A stretch of DNA of 64,000 nt from Phallusia mammillata (Eukaryota; Chordata; Ascidiacea; Phlebobranchia; Ascidiidae). Shown in pieces: positions 54,901-64,000 of this stretch (positions are counted from its first letter, which is position 1; every line of letters begins with the position of its first letter). Made by a program: the position numbers and the translations under genes. The notes under the pieces are model-generated. The model had not been told where the DNA came from. It searched no databases and worked only from the letters and a program-made list of their open reading frames with translations. The DNA is taken from contig QLIY01000196.1 in assembly GCA_003260075.1 (NCBI GenBank), forward strand, positions 1-64,000, given 5' to 3'.

Positions 54901-56142
54901 ATTATTGTTTTCAGCAGACTTATTGTCTTGTCCCACATCAGGCAAACTGTCAAGAGTGCCTAAAATTTTCTTGGTCTTTATTGTCTCAGCTCGATCTAGA
55001 GACTGCTTTGCCATATTTTCAAGCTTCTTTTTGGTGCCAGGACTAATGCTTGGATTGCTTTTCTACAAATGAAACAAAAATGCAATCAACAAACAGGTAA
55101 GGAAGGTATTATTTAAGTGTTACAGAAACTTACATTGTTGATTATGTTTATAAACAGCTCAGCAGCTTGAAAGTAAAGTTCAATAGCTTCGTCATCATTT
55201 CCTGCCTCGTCTTCATCAAATGCATTGCCTAGTAGAAACTTTGCCCTCTGCTCATCTTTTCCACTTTGTGACTGGTTCTGCTGCAATCTTGATACCTTTG
55301 GGTTAAAAACACATTAACAATATGATGTAAAACCTCAAGGGTTACCACATAAAAACAAGAATAGTTTATTTGATTGAATGTTGGCACATTTTATCAGATA
55401 TGCAACAACCGATGTCATCGTCAGTGCAAAAATACACAATATTCACTATTATTTTGAGCATACCTCTGAATTATGTTTTGTAAGTTCCTCAATCCTTTTG
55501 TTGTACTCTGTAGCTTTTTCAATACAATCCAGTTTTGATCCAGCTCGCGAAGCATGCATTAGCGCCTGGACAGCTTCCTGAAAAAGTTAAGTCATTATTA
55601 CCAAACATAACTTTGTTAAAATTATGATATTGGCCATCTCAATTAGTGTTCTCAGTGTTTTCCCCATGTACATCTATACTTGTGTAAAAATCCATAAAAA
55701 ATTAATTGTTTACACAAATGATCAGGAAAAAATAACATCAGTACACATTAATATTCCTTGATGCCAGGGTTGCGGAAGTAGGTTAGGTAGTGTGTAATTA
55801 TCTGATAACTTTTTCACTGTGTTGTAAGGTCACTTAATATTGGACTTCAGGAGACTGAGTTCCAGGCTCCAGCTGTAAATTCGATTCAAAACTTTGGTCT
55901 AGTTCTGACACCGATATAGCAACCCCTACTTGTTATTCTATTTTAGGATAAATTTGTCATCTAATCTCAAAACCAGCTTTTAAACATGTGCTTTTAACAG
56001 ACAACTAATGAAAATACAACAATGTAATGCCAAAACAAACCTTGTAGTAAAAAATTGCTTCATTGATATGGCCTTTCTGGTCAAATTCCACAGCTGAACT
56101 GGCAAATTTGTACAGATCATTTTCAAGCTCGGTAACATCCAT
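39912..56142 (-). CDS. CAPN7: Calpain-7 (MIT-domain cysteine protease)
   Basis: Eighteen minus-strand exons: 56041-56142, 55464-55577, 55134-55295, 54837-55062, 54405-54502, 53880-53974, 53137-53349, 52055-52104, 51421-51611, 50727-50898, 47735-47853, 47096-47171, 46573-46750, 46079-46209, 45275-45483, 43484-43576, 42845-42978, 39912-40056 (2508 bases, 835 aa; human about 813). All borders are GT-AG and all phases close. Order: two N-terminal MIT repeats (about 1-75 and 90-165) that in human CAPN7 bind ESCRT-III/IST1; a variable linker; the calpain protease core with catalytic Cys314 ([11 protein letters not shown]), His480 (PTHAYAV) and Asn500 (KNPWSHLRW), with Cys-His-Asn spacing matching human within two residues; then two C2-like/calpain beta-sandwich domains ([10 protein letters not shown]..., and [12 protein letters not shown]... 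to the end). All catalytic residues are present, so an active protease is expected. Human CAPN7 acts at endosomes and the midbody. Introns 10, 16 and 17 are long (1.8-2.9 kb) and carry repeats. Confidence 0.95.
40057..42844 (-). other. CAPN7 last intron (2.8 kb), with a hAT-like repeat
   Basis: No further exon found. A minus-strand open frame of 128 codons at 41478-41864 is not recognisable and lies wholly within the intron. A transposon-like repeat at about 40541-40699 is annotated separately. Confidence 0.5.
40541..40699 (+). mobile_element. hAT-like repeat copy A (partial)
   Basis: The segment shares long matches with 56978-57143: AATCCGT..., CCTCAATATAGACAA, AAATTAGGAAATAAAGTTT, TTAGTGGGTGTTTCTG, TGGCCCCC. 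Both copies end in GGTTGAGAACCACTG-like sequence, the reverse complement of CAGTGGTTCTCAAC, a common hAT terminus. The left end is not resolved. Confidence 0.65.
45598..45672. mobile_element. Very short hAT MITE (about 75 bases), same family as 52222
   Basis: Starts CAGAGTGTAAAGTCAGGCCTG and ends GGCCCGACTTACAACTCTG. These termini are inverted copies of one another and match those of the element at 52222-52751. No target duplication is clear. It lies in the intron between CAPN7 exons 14 and 15. Confidence 0.55.
46345..46428 (-). pseudogene. tRNA-like sequence (tRNA pseudogene or SINE head)
   Basis: On the minus strand, GGGGGTTCGAATCTCCC forms a good T-arm/B-box, and about 50 bases upstream GTTGGTACGACAAAGCACTGCC resembles an A-box/D-arm followed by a TTTAAAA-like anticodon region. 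The 3' acceptor strand (TGCGGGT) has no complementary 5' partner and the anticodon stem does not close, so I do not call it a functional tRNA. It lies in a CAPN7 intron. Confidence 0.45.
47854..50726 (-). other. CAPN7 intron 10 (2.9 kb)
   Basis: It separates exon 10 (protease Cys-side lobe) from exon 11 (His and Asn). No additional exon is needed for protein continuity (ADRAG joins LVPTHAY). It contains a short tandem repeat at 49604-49686. Overlapping open frames on both strands at 48095-48525 are not recognised. Confidence 0.5.
49604..49686. repeat. Short tandem repeat, about 3.5 units
   Basis: Units of about 20-24 bases containing AGAGATAATGTAACTCATAA are repeated in tandem. One unit lacks ACT, and the last unit is truncated. 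Confidence 0.8.
52222..52751. mobile_element. hAT-type MITE in CAPN7 intron
   Basis: The termini are CAGAGTTGTAAACGAGCCTG and (right end) CGACTTACAACTCTG, inverted copies. The 8-base target duplications are GGTTACGC (52214-52221) and GTTTACGC (52752-52759), one mismatch. The interior is rich in GCCCGAACCCGGCCCGAA-like subrepeats and includes the poly-C-linked duplication at 52424-52693. Confidence 0.75.
52424..52693 (+). repeat. Direct duplication with poly-C junctions inside the hAT element
   Basis: The block starting ACTAACACAATAGACAATTG at 52424 is repeated from 52554 to about 52665. The copies differ by small indels (TTCC/TTGCC, CCAACAACTGG/CCATCAGCAACTGG). The first copy ends in a run of 14 Cs (52540-52553) and the second in a run of 28 Cs (52666-52693). 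Confidence 0.9.
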
Positions 56143-56468
56143 AGCACAGTAGTTTGCTCCTATAACAACATATGTCAAGGCACCTAAAAAATTTTGCTTT
56201 TACATGTTAAAAAAATTGTTAAAGTTGCCATAAAAAGTAATTTAAGATTCAAGATAAAACCGATTTATAACTGGAGCAGAGCTTGCAGCAGTTTTGACGC
56301 AAAAAAGGCACTTGTTTCGAAAACTAACATAAATTTCAACAAATTTGTTTGTAAACTTTGTTTTGTAAATTTCTACAGCTGACGGACACGCTCGATTAAG
56401 CAGCAACACCCGTCACGCATTACCAATCACAAAATTACGGTCAGTTCATAGATAACTGGTCAGTTCAC

Positions 56469-56490
56469 AGAGCACTAATATTAGTGCTCT
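56469..56490. promoter_or_regulatory. 22-base perfect palindrome upstream of CAPN7
   Basis: AGAGCACTAATATTAGTGCTCT is a perfect palindrome 327 bases upstream of the CAPN7 start codon. GGTCAGTT occurs three times around it (56439, 56458, 56493). It may be a protein-binding operator-like site or a small hairpin. Function unknown. Confidence 0.4.
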
Positions 56491-56977
56491 ATGGTCAGTT
56501 TAAAGCAAAAACAAAACATGAATCAAACTAAACTACGTTATGTTCCAAAGTCATGCACGGTAATGGGACATACCCACCGAGCTACAATGTTCAAATTAAA
56601 TGTGTTTTAATTCTACCATAATATCAAATTTGATGATAAAACTTGGCGCATTTATTCAGATAACTTTAAATTTGATTATCCTCTTCAGTTTACTGTGGTG
56701 AAGCCATATCACATGATGGTGGCTCAACGCTTATTTCAAGGCTGTTTAATTACGTTATACCTAAACGACTCTTTGTTTGCTCTTTGCAAACAAAAGTGGG
56801 AAGAAACTGACTTAGGAGAAACGCTCTTTTCTCAACCTTTTGTGGACCATGGCTGCCTAAAAGTAACTTTTTGGTCTCATGGCCCCCTTTAAGTAACGCT
56901 GTAGGACCTGTAGCCCCCTTAAAATGTAAATTGCAATGTCGTGTTGTAATTCGTTACTAATTTCGGCTTTAAATAGG

Positions 56978-57143
56978 CGAATAGAGTAAACAAGAATCCG
57001 TGATCCATGATAAACCTCAATATAGACAAATATTATGTGTCGATTAAATTAGGAAATAAAGTTTAAAGAAAATGGCATTTAGTGGGTGTTTCTGGTGAAT
57101 CTACACGCGTGGCCCCCAGAACACAGCTCGTTGAGAACCACTG
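56978..57143 (+). mobile_element. hAT-like repeat copy B (partial)
   Basis: Related to copy A at 40541-40699, in the same orientation. It ends CTCGTTGAGAACCACTG, a hAT-type terminus. An upstream sequence near 56826 (TCTTTTCTCAACC) may be its decayed left terminus, which would extend the element to about 320 bases, but no target duplication was found. Confidence 0.6.
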
Positions 57144-58852
57144 CCTATGCAAAAGATGGATTACAAATAAAACTTTACCTTAATGACTTAAAAGACTGAA
57201 TCCGTTTAGTTGACAACAAATATCGATATTTTTATTTTAAAAGTGGTTAAACTAACAACAAATAAACAAAAACGACATGTAGCCTAGGCCTATGTTACAA
57301 CTAAATACAGAAACAAAACGAATTGTACCCGAATAGTGCTATCATGTTTAGGTGCTATCATGCCTACTATACACTTCAAAAGCGTATAACTAATTGCATG
57401 TTTGTTAAATAAAAATGTTTGTCGCCCGAATTTTCAAATTGTCACAATACACAAGAAAAAACAACAAAAAATGCAAATATTACCAGTGAACGCTAGGTAG
57501 CGCAAACGAACCAACTCAATATGGGCCTATGGGTCGCAGGCATAATCCAGTTCCAGGCGATTGTTATGTGTTGATTGTGCCAGTAACATGCATTTTGTGT
57601 TGAAAAAATATGTGTTCGGTCCCTTGATCCAAAAGGCGTACCGAAATGACCTATACTCTATTTTTTTAAAAGGGAAATACATTTTTTAGCTATACACTTG
57701 AATCATCTGGTGCAACCCCACCCCCAAACATTAAAGTTTTATTGCCCCTGTGTCCCTAGTGAGCAGAGTAGCTCTCAAACATTGGTGGTACTGTAATTTT
57801 GTCTCAATACTTTTTGTCTCAATACTACTCTGCGAACTACTGTTTAGGCCAGAATGACCGATGCCTGAAATGTTTGCACTGCACTTTTAAGTTGGTAAAT
57901 TTTTCCGACGCTTAATCGTTCCGATTGTCACGACAAGTGGCAGGCGTGGCAAGTGGTTAACCGCAGCAAAAATTGCTAATGACTTTGTTTGACAACATTC
58001 CTGAACGTGCAAACAGAGGCCACCTGCTCCGTCGCCGCTATGAAAATATGCCTTATGCCAGCATGGCTAAACCTACAATCCGACACTTTTTATCAAAACG
58101 AAGGCCGAAACGTACTGATGCGAGTAATAACAAACAAATCTGTACATTCAACATGATCCAGTAACCTCTTAAGTCATACTTGCATGCGTTTGCATGGGCA
58201 TGTCGAGATTAGAATTGCATCAAAGCAGATTAAAGTGGGCACCTAAACCGGGAGCAGTTTGTTGACATCAAAAGAAATTTTAAAATGTCGCTATATGGTA
58301 TTTTCAAGGGCGTGTAAACGCTGAAAATGGCAGCGATGTGGTGATTTAAAAACCTTTCCAGGTACGTGGAACTGCTGATAGCAATCACCAAACCCCTTTT
58401 CCGTGATATTGCAACCGATTTCTGGCTATGATTGAATCCCGATCGCGATTTTTGATTTCACGCAAAACATTTCCTTTAAATGAATACAGTTTGCTTGCGT
58501 CATACGATTTTAAAGTGTGTTGGAAATATGGTAAGTGTGTTTTATGTCTAAAAAACATTTTACCCCAAAACAAACATCATTCTTCCATTGACTTCCCCTA
58601 TACAGTGATGACAGTCATAGGCGGAAATATCAGAAATACCTTACAAAGTTTAATTGCTGGAAAAAGATTCCACAACGTTAAGTAACTTGAGGTACTTGTT
58701 TAGGCTTCATGCCTTTTTACGACTATTTCGGTTGTAGGCCTAGACTACGCGATGAGAAAACTAAAAATCTTTTCACATAGATTGAATTTACCCTTTTTTA
58801 TTTTGCCTCTTGCTTTTTCAAAAAAAATTAGGTGTTCCGTATACCTTTAAAC

Positions 58853-59327
58853 CAGGGGTCACCAAACTACGGCCCGCGGGCCGGATCCGGCCCGTGACCA
58901 CATTTTTTGGTTTTGCCAAATCGTATTGATAACTTTGCAACATTCAAAAATTAATCTACTCCTTACGAAACTTTTCCTGTCGCGAAATGTAGAATTGATT
59001 TTGCCCAGTTTCAAAGGATTACAACGTCCAGGATTGATTCAAAATCAATTTGTTACGTCACAGACAAGACTACAAGTGTCAATTGTGCGCAAACAATTGC
59101 CTTCGTTTTTGCTTGTGACGTAATATACAAGCATTGCTTTCAAAATAAAACTAACTATACAGTTAATAGTCGCATCACCGGATTTTAAATGGGTGTAGTA
59201 AAAATTAAAAAATTGCCTCGCGGGCTAAGTTTGGAGACGGCGTTAGAGCATGGGGTAAACTATGCGGCCCGCGCGAATTATCATTAAACTTATCCGGCCC
59301 GCGGCGAAAAAAGTTTGGTGACCCCTG
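58853..59327. mobile_element. Well-preserved non-autonomous hAT element
   Basis: A 475-base element with perfect 16-base terminal inverted repeats (CAGGGGTCACCAAACT / AGTTTGGTGACCCCTG), subterminal GGCCCGCGGGCC-type motifs at both ends, and a perfect 8-base target duplication CTTTAAAC (58845-58852 and 59328-59335). No transposase frame. The perfect ends suggest fairly recent insertion. Confidence 0.92.
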
Positions 59328-59662
59328 CTTTAAACGAACCAAAATTAAAAACACTTTGGAGGCAAAAATAACCCGTGCCCGTCACGCGCCGAGCAGGCAA
59401 CACCAAACGCTTTGTGTTTGTGGCCTGTCAGGCATCGCGCCACACGCTTTTTCGCTTCGTAGTAAAGATTTTAACATGTTGGCCTGAGGCTCCGGCGGGT
59501 TGTAGTCACACCACAAAGTACGTCTGAGCAGCCGAGGCTGGAGAAATTTAGGACTATTTGTTTCGGCGTCGTTAAAACAAACCAACAAGCAAGGGAGGCT
59601 GATTTTGATGTAAAATAAGCGATGATTTGAACCCAACTTGAAGGCAAAGTACTGCAGCAGAC

Positions 59663-62600
59663 ATGTTTTTGGAAGTAGTTTCGACAATATTTGTTATCAT
59701 TTTGGTGAAAGCCTGCTATGCAGTGGAATGGATGGCAAGAAAGAAAAGTAGCTACAGCAACCCAGGTAGCGTTTCCGTTTCGATTTGCATCAGCAAGTAA
59801 ATTTATCCACCAGAACTACAAAAGCTTAAGGTGCTATGGTCAGATAACGTTTTCTGTACTGCAGGGCACCTGTTCGTTGTCAAAAAGTGGACTTTCCTTT
59901 TGGCACTTTTCGTCTACCAGTTTTACCAACTGTTGGCAAATGCTATTAGAAAAGCTTTGGGATATTATCAACCAAGAAAACGTGATGAAAGCACCCAGCC
60001 TGTAATGAAACGTGCAGATGTGAGTTGATTGTTCCTGTGCTGTAAACTATATGCATTGTTTGCCAATAATAGTGTAGTTTGGTTTTGGTTCCCTTAGTAT
60101 GTGACTTAAAAATAGCTCGATTAGAAACAAAATTTTAATGTAAAAATGTAGATAGAGAGAAGAGAACGTTTAGATGCTGTGCAGAAAATATTAGCGTTGT
60201 GTTTAGAGCAAGTTCAATGGTAGTTTTGTTTTTAATTAAACTATTAAGCTCAGTATTTCTTTAGCAGACTACATCGTTTATATAATATTTTTGTCGTAAG
60301 CTTACTAAATTTCAAACTAATTCTAGTGAATCGGCGTTTCTGGCGTTTGAACTTTGAATCTTTGAACACGTTCCCAGGGGACAAGGCTAAAACTTGCTTT
60401 TTGTGTGTACAACTCTATACGCTGTGTTGCAAACATGTCATCTCATCTCCCCTTTGCGTCAGAGCCGTGGGCATGCAAGCGTGAAGTTAGGCGTGCTGTG
60501 AATCAGTTGTCACCTTTAGTGGTTTATAGAAAAAAACACGTCTCAAGTTACTGCGCAAAATACGATGAATAGAGACAGATTATGTGGAGTTAAAGCTACG
60601 TGTAGATAAATATCAGCGGCGGTTTTTACGGAGGTTTTTAATCTCTTAAGCAACAAACGATATAACTTTAGTCATGCTTGAAATGAGGGATGAATCATTC
60701 TGCAGAACAACATTCAACTATCACCGAAAATAAGAAAAACGAACGCGAAACAAAACCCGTCTAAAAAACAAACTGCATCCGCAACTGTCAATATCAAAAT
60801 GTGCTTTTTTGACAAAAAATCTGAAATATTGCATGTTGTCAATGTTTGAATCCACAGGCAGCGGACATTGTATACTTCAATGGATTTGCGGAAAGCGGTG
60901 AAAACGTTCTGGACGACACAGCTCTGGCTTTGCAGTTGGTCAAGCAGCCCGACGGAACCGCAGAATTGTGTTTATATCTACAAGTCCCCGGGCATGGATT
61001 TCTACAGGTAATTACAATTTTAGGCCACTCCTTATGGAGAAGCGTGTGTGTGTGTTCTGGTCTAAAGTCTTTTATTAGCGCCTGCTGCAGTTTCGCACTA
61101 AAGTTCACTGACGCGTACTTAACCTGACAAGGGTCTGGGGTTTTCCGACTACCTTTGTGTGACTTTGTGTAACCTTTCTGCTTTTTAGGTAAAATTATTT
61201 TTTCGTATTTTTAAGGAACTACAATTGTTTGAACTGCTAGTTTTACTCTGAACTTTTGTTACAATTTCGTATTTACATTAATCTGTATTGCGTAACTAAG
61301 AATCACGCAAATTATTTATCAAACAGCTTTCGAAATGTGTTTATTTGGCGTTGTAATACAGTTAAAAATACGAAAACAAAAAGTGTCAATGAATCATTTT
61401 TAGCACCCGACTCATCCTGACACAATCGTATGTAACCCTGGCAACAACAACGGCGACGACCAAATTTTCGAAACCGACGGAGTCGTCGTCGAGGTCAAGG
61501 ATCCCGGGCGACAGTGGAGAATATCGTACCATGGGATGATGAGGTTAGTCTGAACGATGCGATTAAATGTAGGTCGCCCGTCGTAAGCTTTGATTTCAAG
61601 TGCCCACTGCTTACCGTGTAAACATGTACACGCAGCGGTTTTACGAGGCGTGACCGATTTTTGTCGATCTGCACGAGGCATGATTTGTGGGAAAATGGTG
61701 GGCGCAGGTTGTAACTGGACCCTTGTGATTTTTGTTTTTCCCAGGATGGTGGACACTTTAAAAGAACCAAGTCGGTGGTCTAACGGAAAGAACCTCGTTT
61801 ATGTGAAGTTTGGATTTACGTAAGTAACGCGTGCCAACACCTGCATAAAAAATTGTAACAATTATACTATCGTATCATAACGTTTCAATATCCTATTTAC
61901 TTGCTTTTACGAGTGTGACCTCGAGAATTAAACATATGTAGAAAAATCAAGTTCCAGGCGAGAGCTAACTGAAACTGTAAAACACCCGAGATATCTGTAG
62001 TATGTAGTTGGGCACGTGGTATCTAGTCTGTAAAACTGAAATATATGTGCGAAGTAAACAACTGAAGTGTCATAGCAAAAAGCAACTATAAACGTTTGTG
62101 TTTTATCCTGCGGTATTGTTTTTACTATATGCTGTCAGCACTTTTCAATTGCCAAAACCGTTCTCCTTTTTTATTGTAGGTTAAGGATGTAATTTGGGAA
62201 AATTTAGGTTAAGGATGTTTTAAAAACCTCCCTCGGCAAATAAACATTTCTTCTCTTGTAGTTGGACCGCATATTCACCATCTTACAACTTTACTGAGGA
62301 AATCGATGCCAATCTTTTATCGGAATCGGCCGCACGGGAATTCTGGAGCATCAATTTCTTCAGGAAGATCCGCTCGTAAGCGCATTATGTTCTGTTGATT
62401 GGTTCCACTGTTCCAATATTTCAAACAAAAACACAAAAAATTATTGAATTTAATAGCAAAAACGCATTATTTAATCCATTCAGGTCGCATAGAAGTTCTT
62501 AACCACAGCTAGAGCACGGATAGCGGCAGATAGTAACTTCAAACGCACCACTAAACATTGTATACATTTTAGTGTACATTGTAACAATCGTTAATATTAG

Positions 62601-63015
62601 CACAAAGAAAATGAACATGAAGAGGTATATGTTTAATAACTGCGGCTGAGCATGCAATATGTTTGAAGTCAATTTCATTCCCTCTACATAGTTTAATAAC
62701 TGTACAAAATTCGTACCGGGAACCAACAGGAGTATGGAAAAATCTTAAGGGAATCTAAACGATTATATTTATCTGCAGGTTACGTCGAAATCATCAATAT
62801 ACGGAGCAGTGGGGTCAATTAAGGGGGACGCTTTACGTGGACGGTATGGAGGAGGGCCAGGTGGGTCGAGAGCTGACCCTTAGGGGGGTGAGGTCCCATG
62901 CAACCTGTCTACACAACTATGACACCTATCACCGATATATGCGAATCACCGCTCATCTGAAGAATGGATTTACGCTAAGCGTCACTGTGGCTTGTATTAA
63001 CGACGTGTTAACGCA
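59663..63015 (+). CDS. Phosphoenolpyruvate-synthase-like protein, N-terminal part
   Basis: Seven exons in phase: 59663-59765, 59865-60019, 60858-61007, 61404-61543, 61745-61819, 62262-62375, 62779-63015 (974 bases, 324 codons plus two bases; the last donor, CA|GTAAGT, leads out of the visible model). The N-terminus has a hydrophobic signal/anchor (residues 2-19) and a second hydrophobic stretch around 45-60. Then comes a beta-rich region with motifs VYFNGFAESG, HPDTIVCNPG, WRISYHGMMR, FTWTAYSPSYNF, AREFWSINFF, YTEQWGQLRGTLYVDG, LTLRGVRSHA, HRYMRITAHLKNGF and VACI. From memory these match the order of the N-terminal domain of invertebrate proteins annotated as 'putative phosphoenolpyruvate synthase', which continue into PEP/pyruvate-binding and PEP-utilising domains. 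Those catalytic parts are not in the window, so enzymatic activity cannot be judged here. The usual DHS(Y/F)G motif reads RSHA. Confidence 0.7.
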
Positions 63016-63253
63016 GTAAGTAGATCTGGTACTTTGAATTTGTTTTATTGTTTTATAGTGTTAAAGCCCATCTTGTATATTGCATGTAGTAATGATGTTA
63101 AGTTACAATTTGAGCTTAACTGACTTTAAACAGTAATAAATTAAAATGTTTTATTCATGCCACAATTAAACACATTTACCAATTGAAAGAAAAAACATTT
63201 AACAATTTCTTTTATACGCTGTTTATTTATTTATTTATTCACTTTTTTTACAC

Positions 63254-63409
63254 CGCCATTGGTCCTGTGTCCAGAAATGATCATACAAATGAAACCTATT
63301 ATTTACCTAAATATTTGGCAATGCTGTACGAACATCCCGCACGAAATTTGAACACACGTTTATGAATCATATCCGGCTGTGATCATTTCTGAACACAGGA
63401 CCAATGGCG
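63254..63409. mobile_element. Small MITE with about 30-base terminal inverted repeats
   Basis: GCCATTGGTCCTGTGTCCAG with AAATGATCA (63255-63284) is repeated inverted at 63380-63409 with a single mismatch. Total about 156 bases, non-coding, strongly fold-back. No clear target duplication was found, so the superfamily is not assigned. Confidence 0.7.
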
Positions 63410-63490
63410 CCAAGTTACTAAACTACACACGAAAAAAGAACAAAATGAAGTCGAGTTACGCCGCTTGTCTTTGTTTAGTCTACGATATTT

Positions 63491-63610
63491 AAATCTCAAC
63501 AGAACTTGCAATTTTCCACTAAATCTAGTGCCAAGAAACCAATATCCAACAAATCTCAACAGAACTTGCAATTTTCCACTAAATCTAGTGCCTAGAAACC
63601 AATATCCATC
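63491..63610 (+). repeat. 60-base tandem duplication
   Basis: Two adjacent 60-base units (63491-63550 and 63551-63610) begin AAATCTCAACAGAACTTGCA and differ at two positions. There is no C tract between them, unlike the other duplications in the window. Confidence 0.92.
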
Positions 63611-64000
63611 ACTTAAATTTTGATGGTTAGTCCCAAGTGATATGCCATGATATTTGACCAAATGTGCACGGTATTCAAACCGTTAATTTCTTGCCAATTA
63701 CAACACAAGAGATTAGCTTAATCCGAAACAGGAGTTAGAAATGGAACCAAATATAACACACCTTCACACAGATCGCAAATCACGCTGACCTAAACGTAAA
63801 CGTAACATCTGGCTGCGGCTATTGGGTAGGAAATATAATGTTCGGAGTTATAGAGAAGTGTAGCTCGCAAGGCACCACCATCATTAGCCCATCCCACACT
63901 TAACTGCCAGCAAGTTGTTGAACGTGTAATTTTCAAGTGAGCATCGTTTAGCTTGGTGGCAGCGCAAGGTCATGCTGTGGTTATGGAAAGTTTTGAACTT

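Larger units (their letters stand above)
56143..59662. other. Intergenic region between CAPN7 and PEP-synthase-like gene
   Basis: Divergent genes 3.5 kb apart. The CAPN7-proximal part has a 22-base perfect palindrome flanked by GGTCAGTT repeats. The rest carries two hAT relics (56978-57143 and 58853-59327). Nothing coding was recognised elsewhere. Confidence 0.5.
63016..64000. other. Presumed intron of PEP-synthase-like gene, to window end
   Basis: No acceptor plus coding continuation recognised. It contains a small MITE (63254-63409) and a 60-base tandem duplication (63491-63610). Confidence 0.5.

Noticed and set aside
58926-59123. 65-codon open frame within the hAT element
   Set aside because: Element interior, not recognisable as transposase; the element is too short to be autonomous.

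Overview
This is a piece of animal nuclear genome. Genes are split by many short introns (mostly about 60 to 1000 bases) with GT...AG borders. Intergenic DNA is AT-rich and carries small hAT-type transposon relics. The recognised proteins are metazoan. Compact genes, several MITE families and duplicated segments differing by a few percent suggest a highly heterozygous invertebrate; an ascidian tunicate (Ciona-like) is my best guess, but this is inference.

Layout: 1-1364, no gene; a hAT-type transposon end stops near 531. 1365-2487 (-), RABAC1/PRA1, 5 exons, 185 aa. 3717-5273 (-), TXNL1 (thioredoxin plus PITH domain), 7 exons. 5881-11641 (+), a matrin/U1-type zinc-finger protein, 14 exons, starting 607 bases from TXNL1 so that the two share a divergent promoter region. 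11642-23569, a large gene-poor interval with a MITE and, near its right end, a 21-base-phased array of E-box-like sites upstream of a TATA box. 23570-36256 (+), a 12-exon inward-rectifier potassium channel (Kir2/Kir3-like) with an unusually long C-terminal tail. 36257-39911, a gene-poor interval with a 57-base C tract. 39912-56142 (-), an 18-exon calpain-7 (CAPN7), convergent with the channel. 56143-59662, a transposon-rich interval. 59663 to beyond 63015 (+), the N-terminal part of an animal 'putative phosphoenolpyruvate synthase'-like protein that runs out of the window.

For every gene I chained exons by hand, requiring GT/AG borders, matching codon phase and protein continuity. All the models close in phase. 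The genes do not form a pathway: they are vesicle trafficking (RABAC1), redox/proteasome (TXNL1), a nucleic-acid-binding type protein, a potassium channel, an ESCRT-linked protease and a PEP-synthase-like protein.

The most unusual signals are (a) three places where a 89-131 base segment is present twice in direct orientation with a pure C tract between the copies, plus one isolated 57-C run. These look like unmerged alleles or an assembly/library artefact, but could be a real poly-C-linked duplication process. (b) The 21-base-phased TCACGTGA array upstream of the channel. (c) Several hAT MITEs with identifiable 8-base target duplications. I saw no CRISPR array, rRNA or intact tRNA, and no clear novel multi-gene system.
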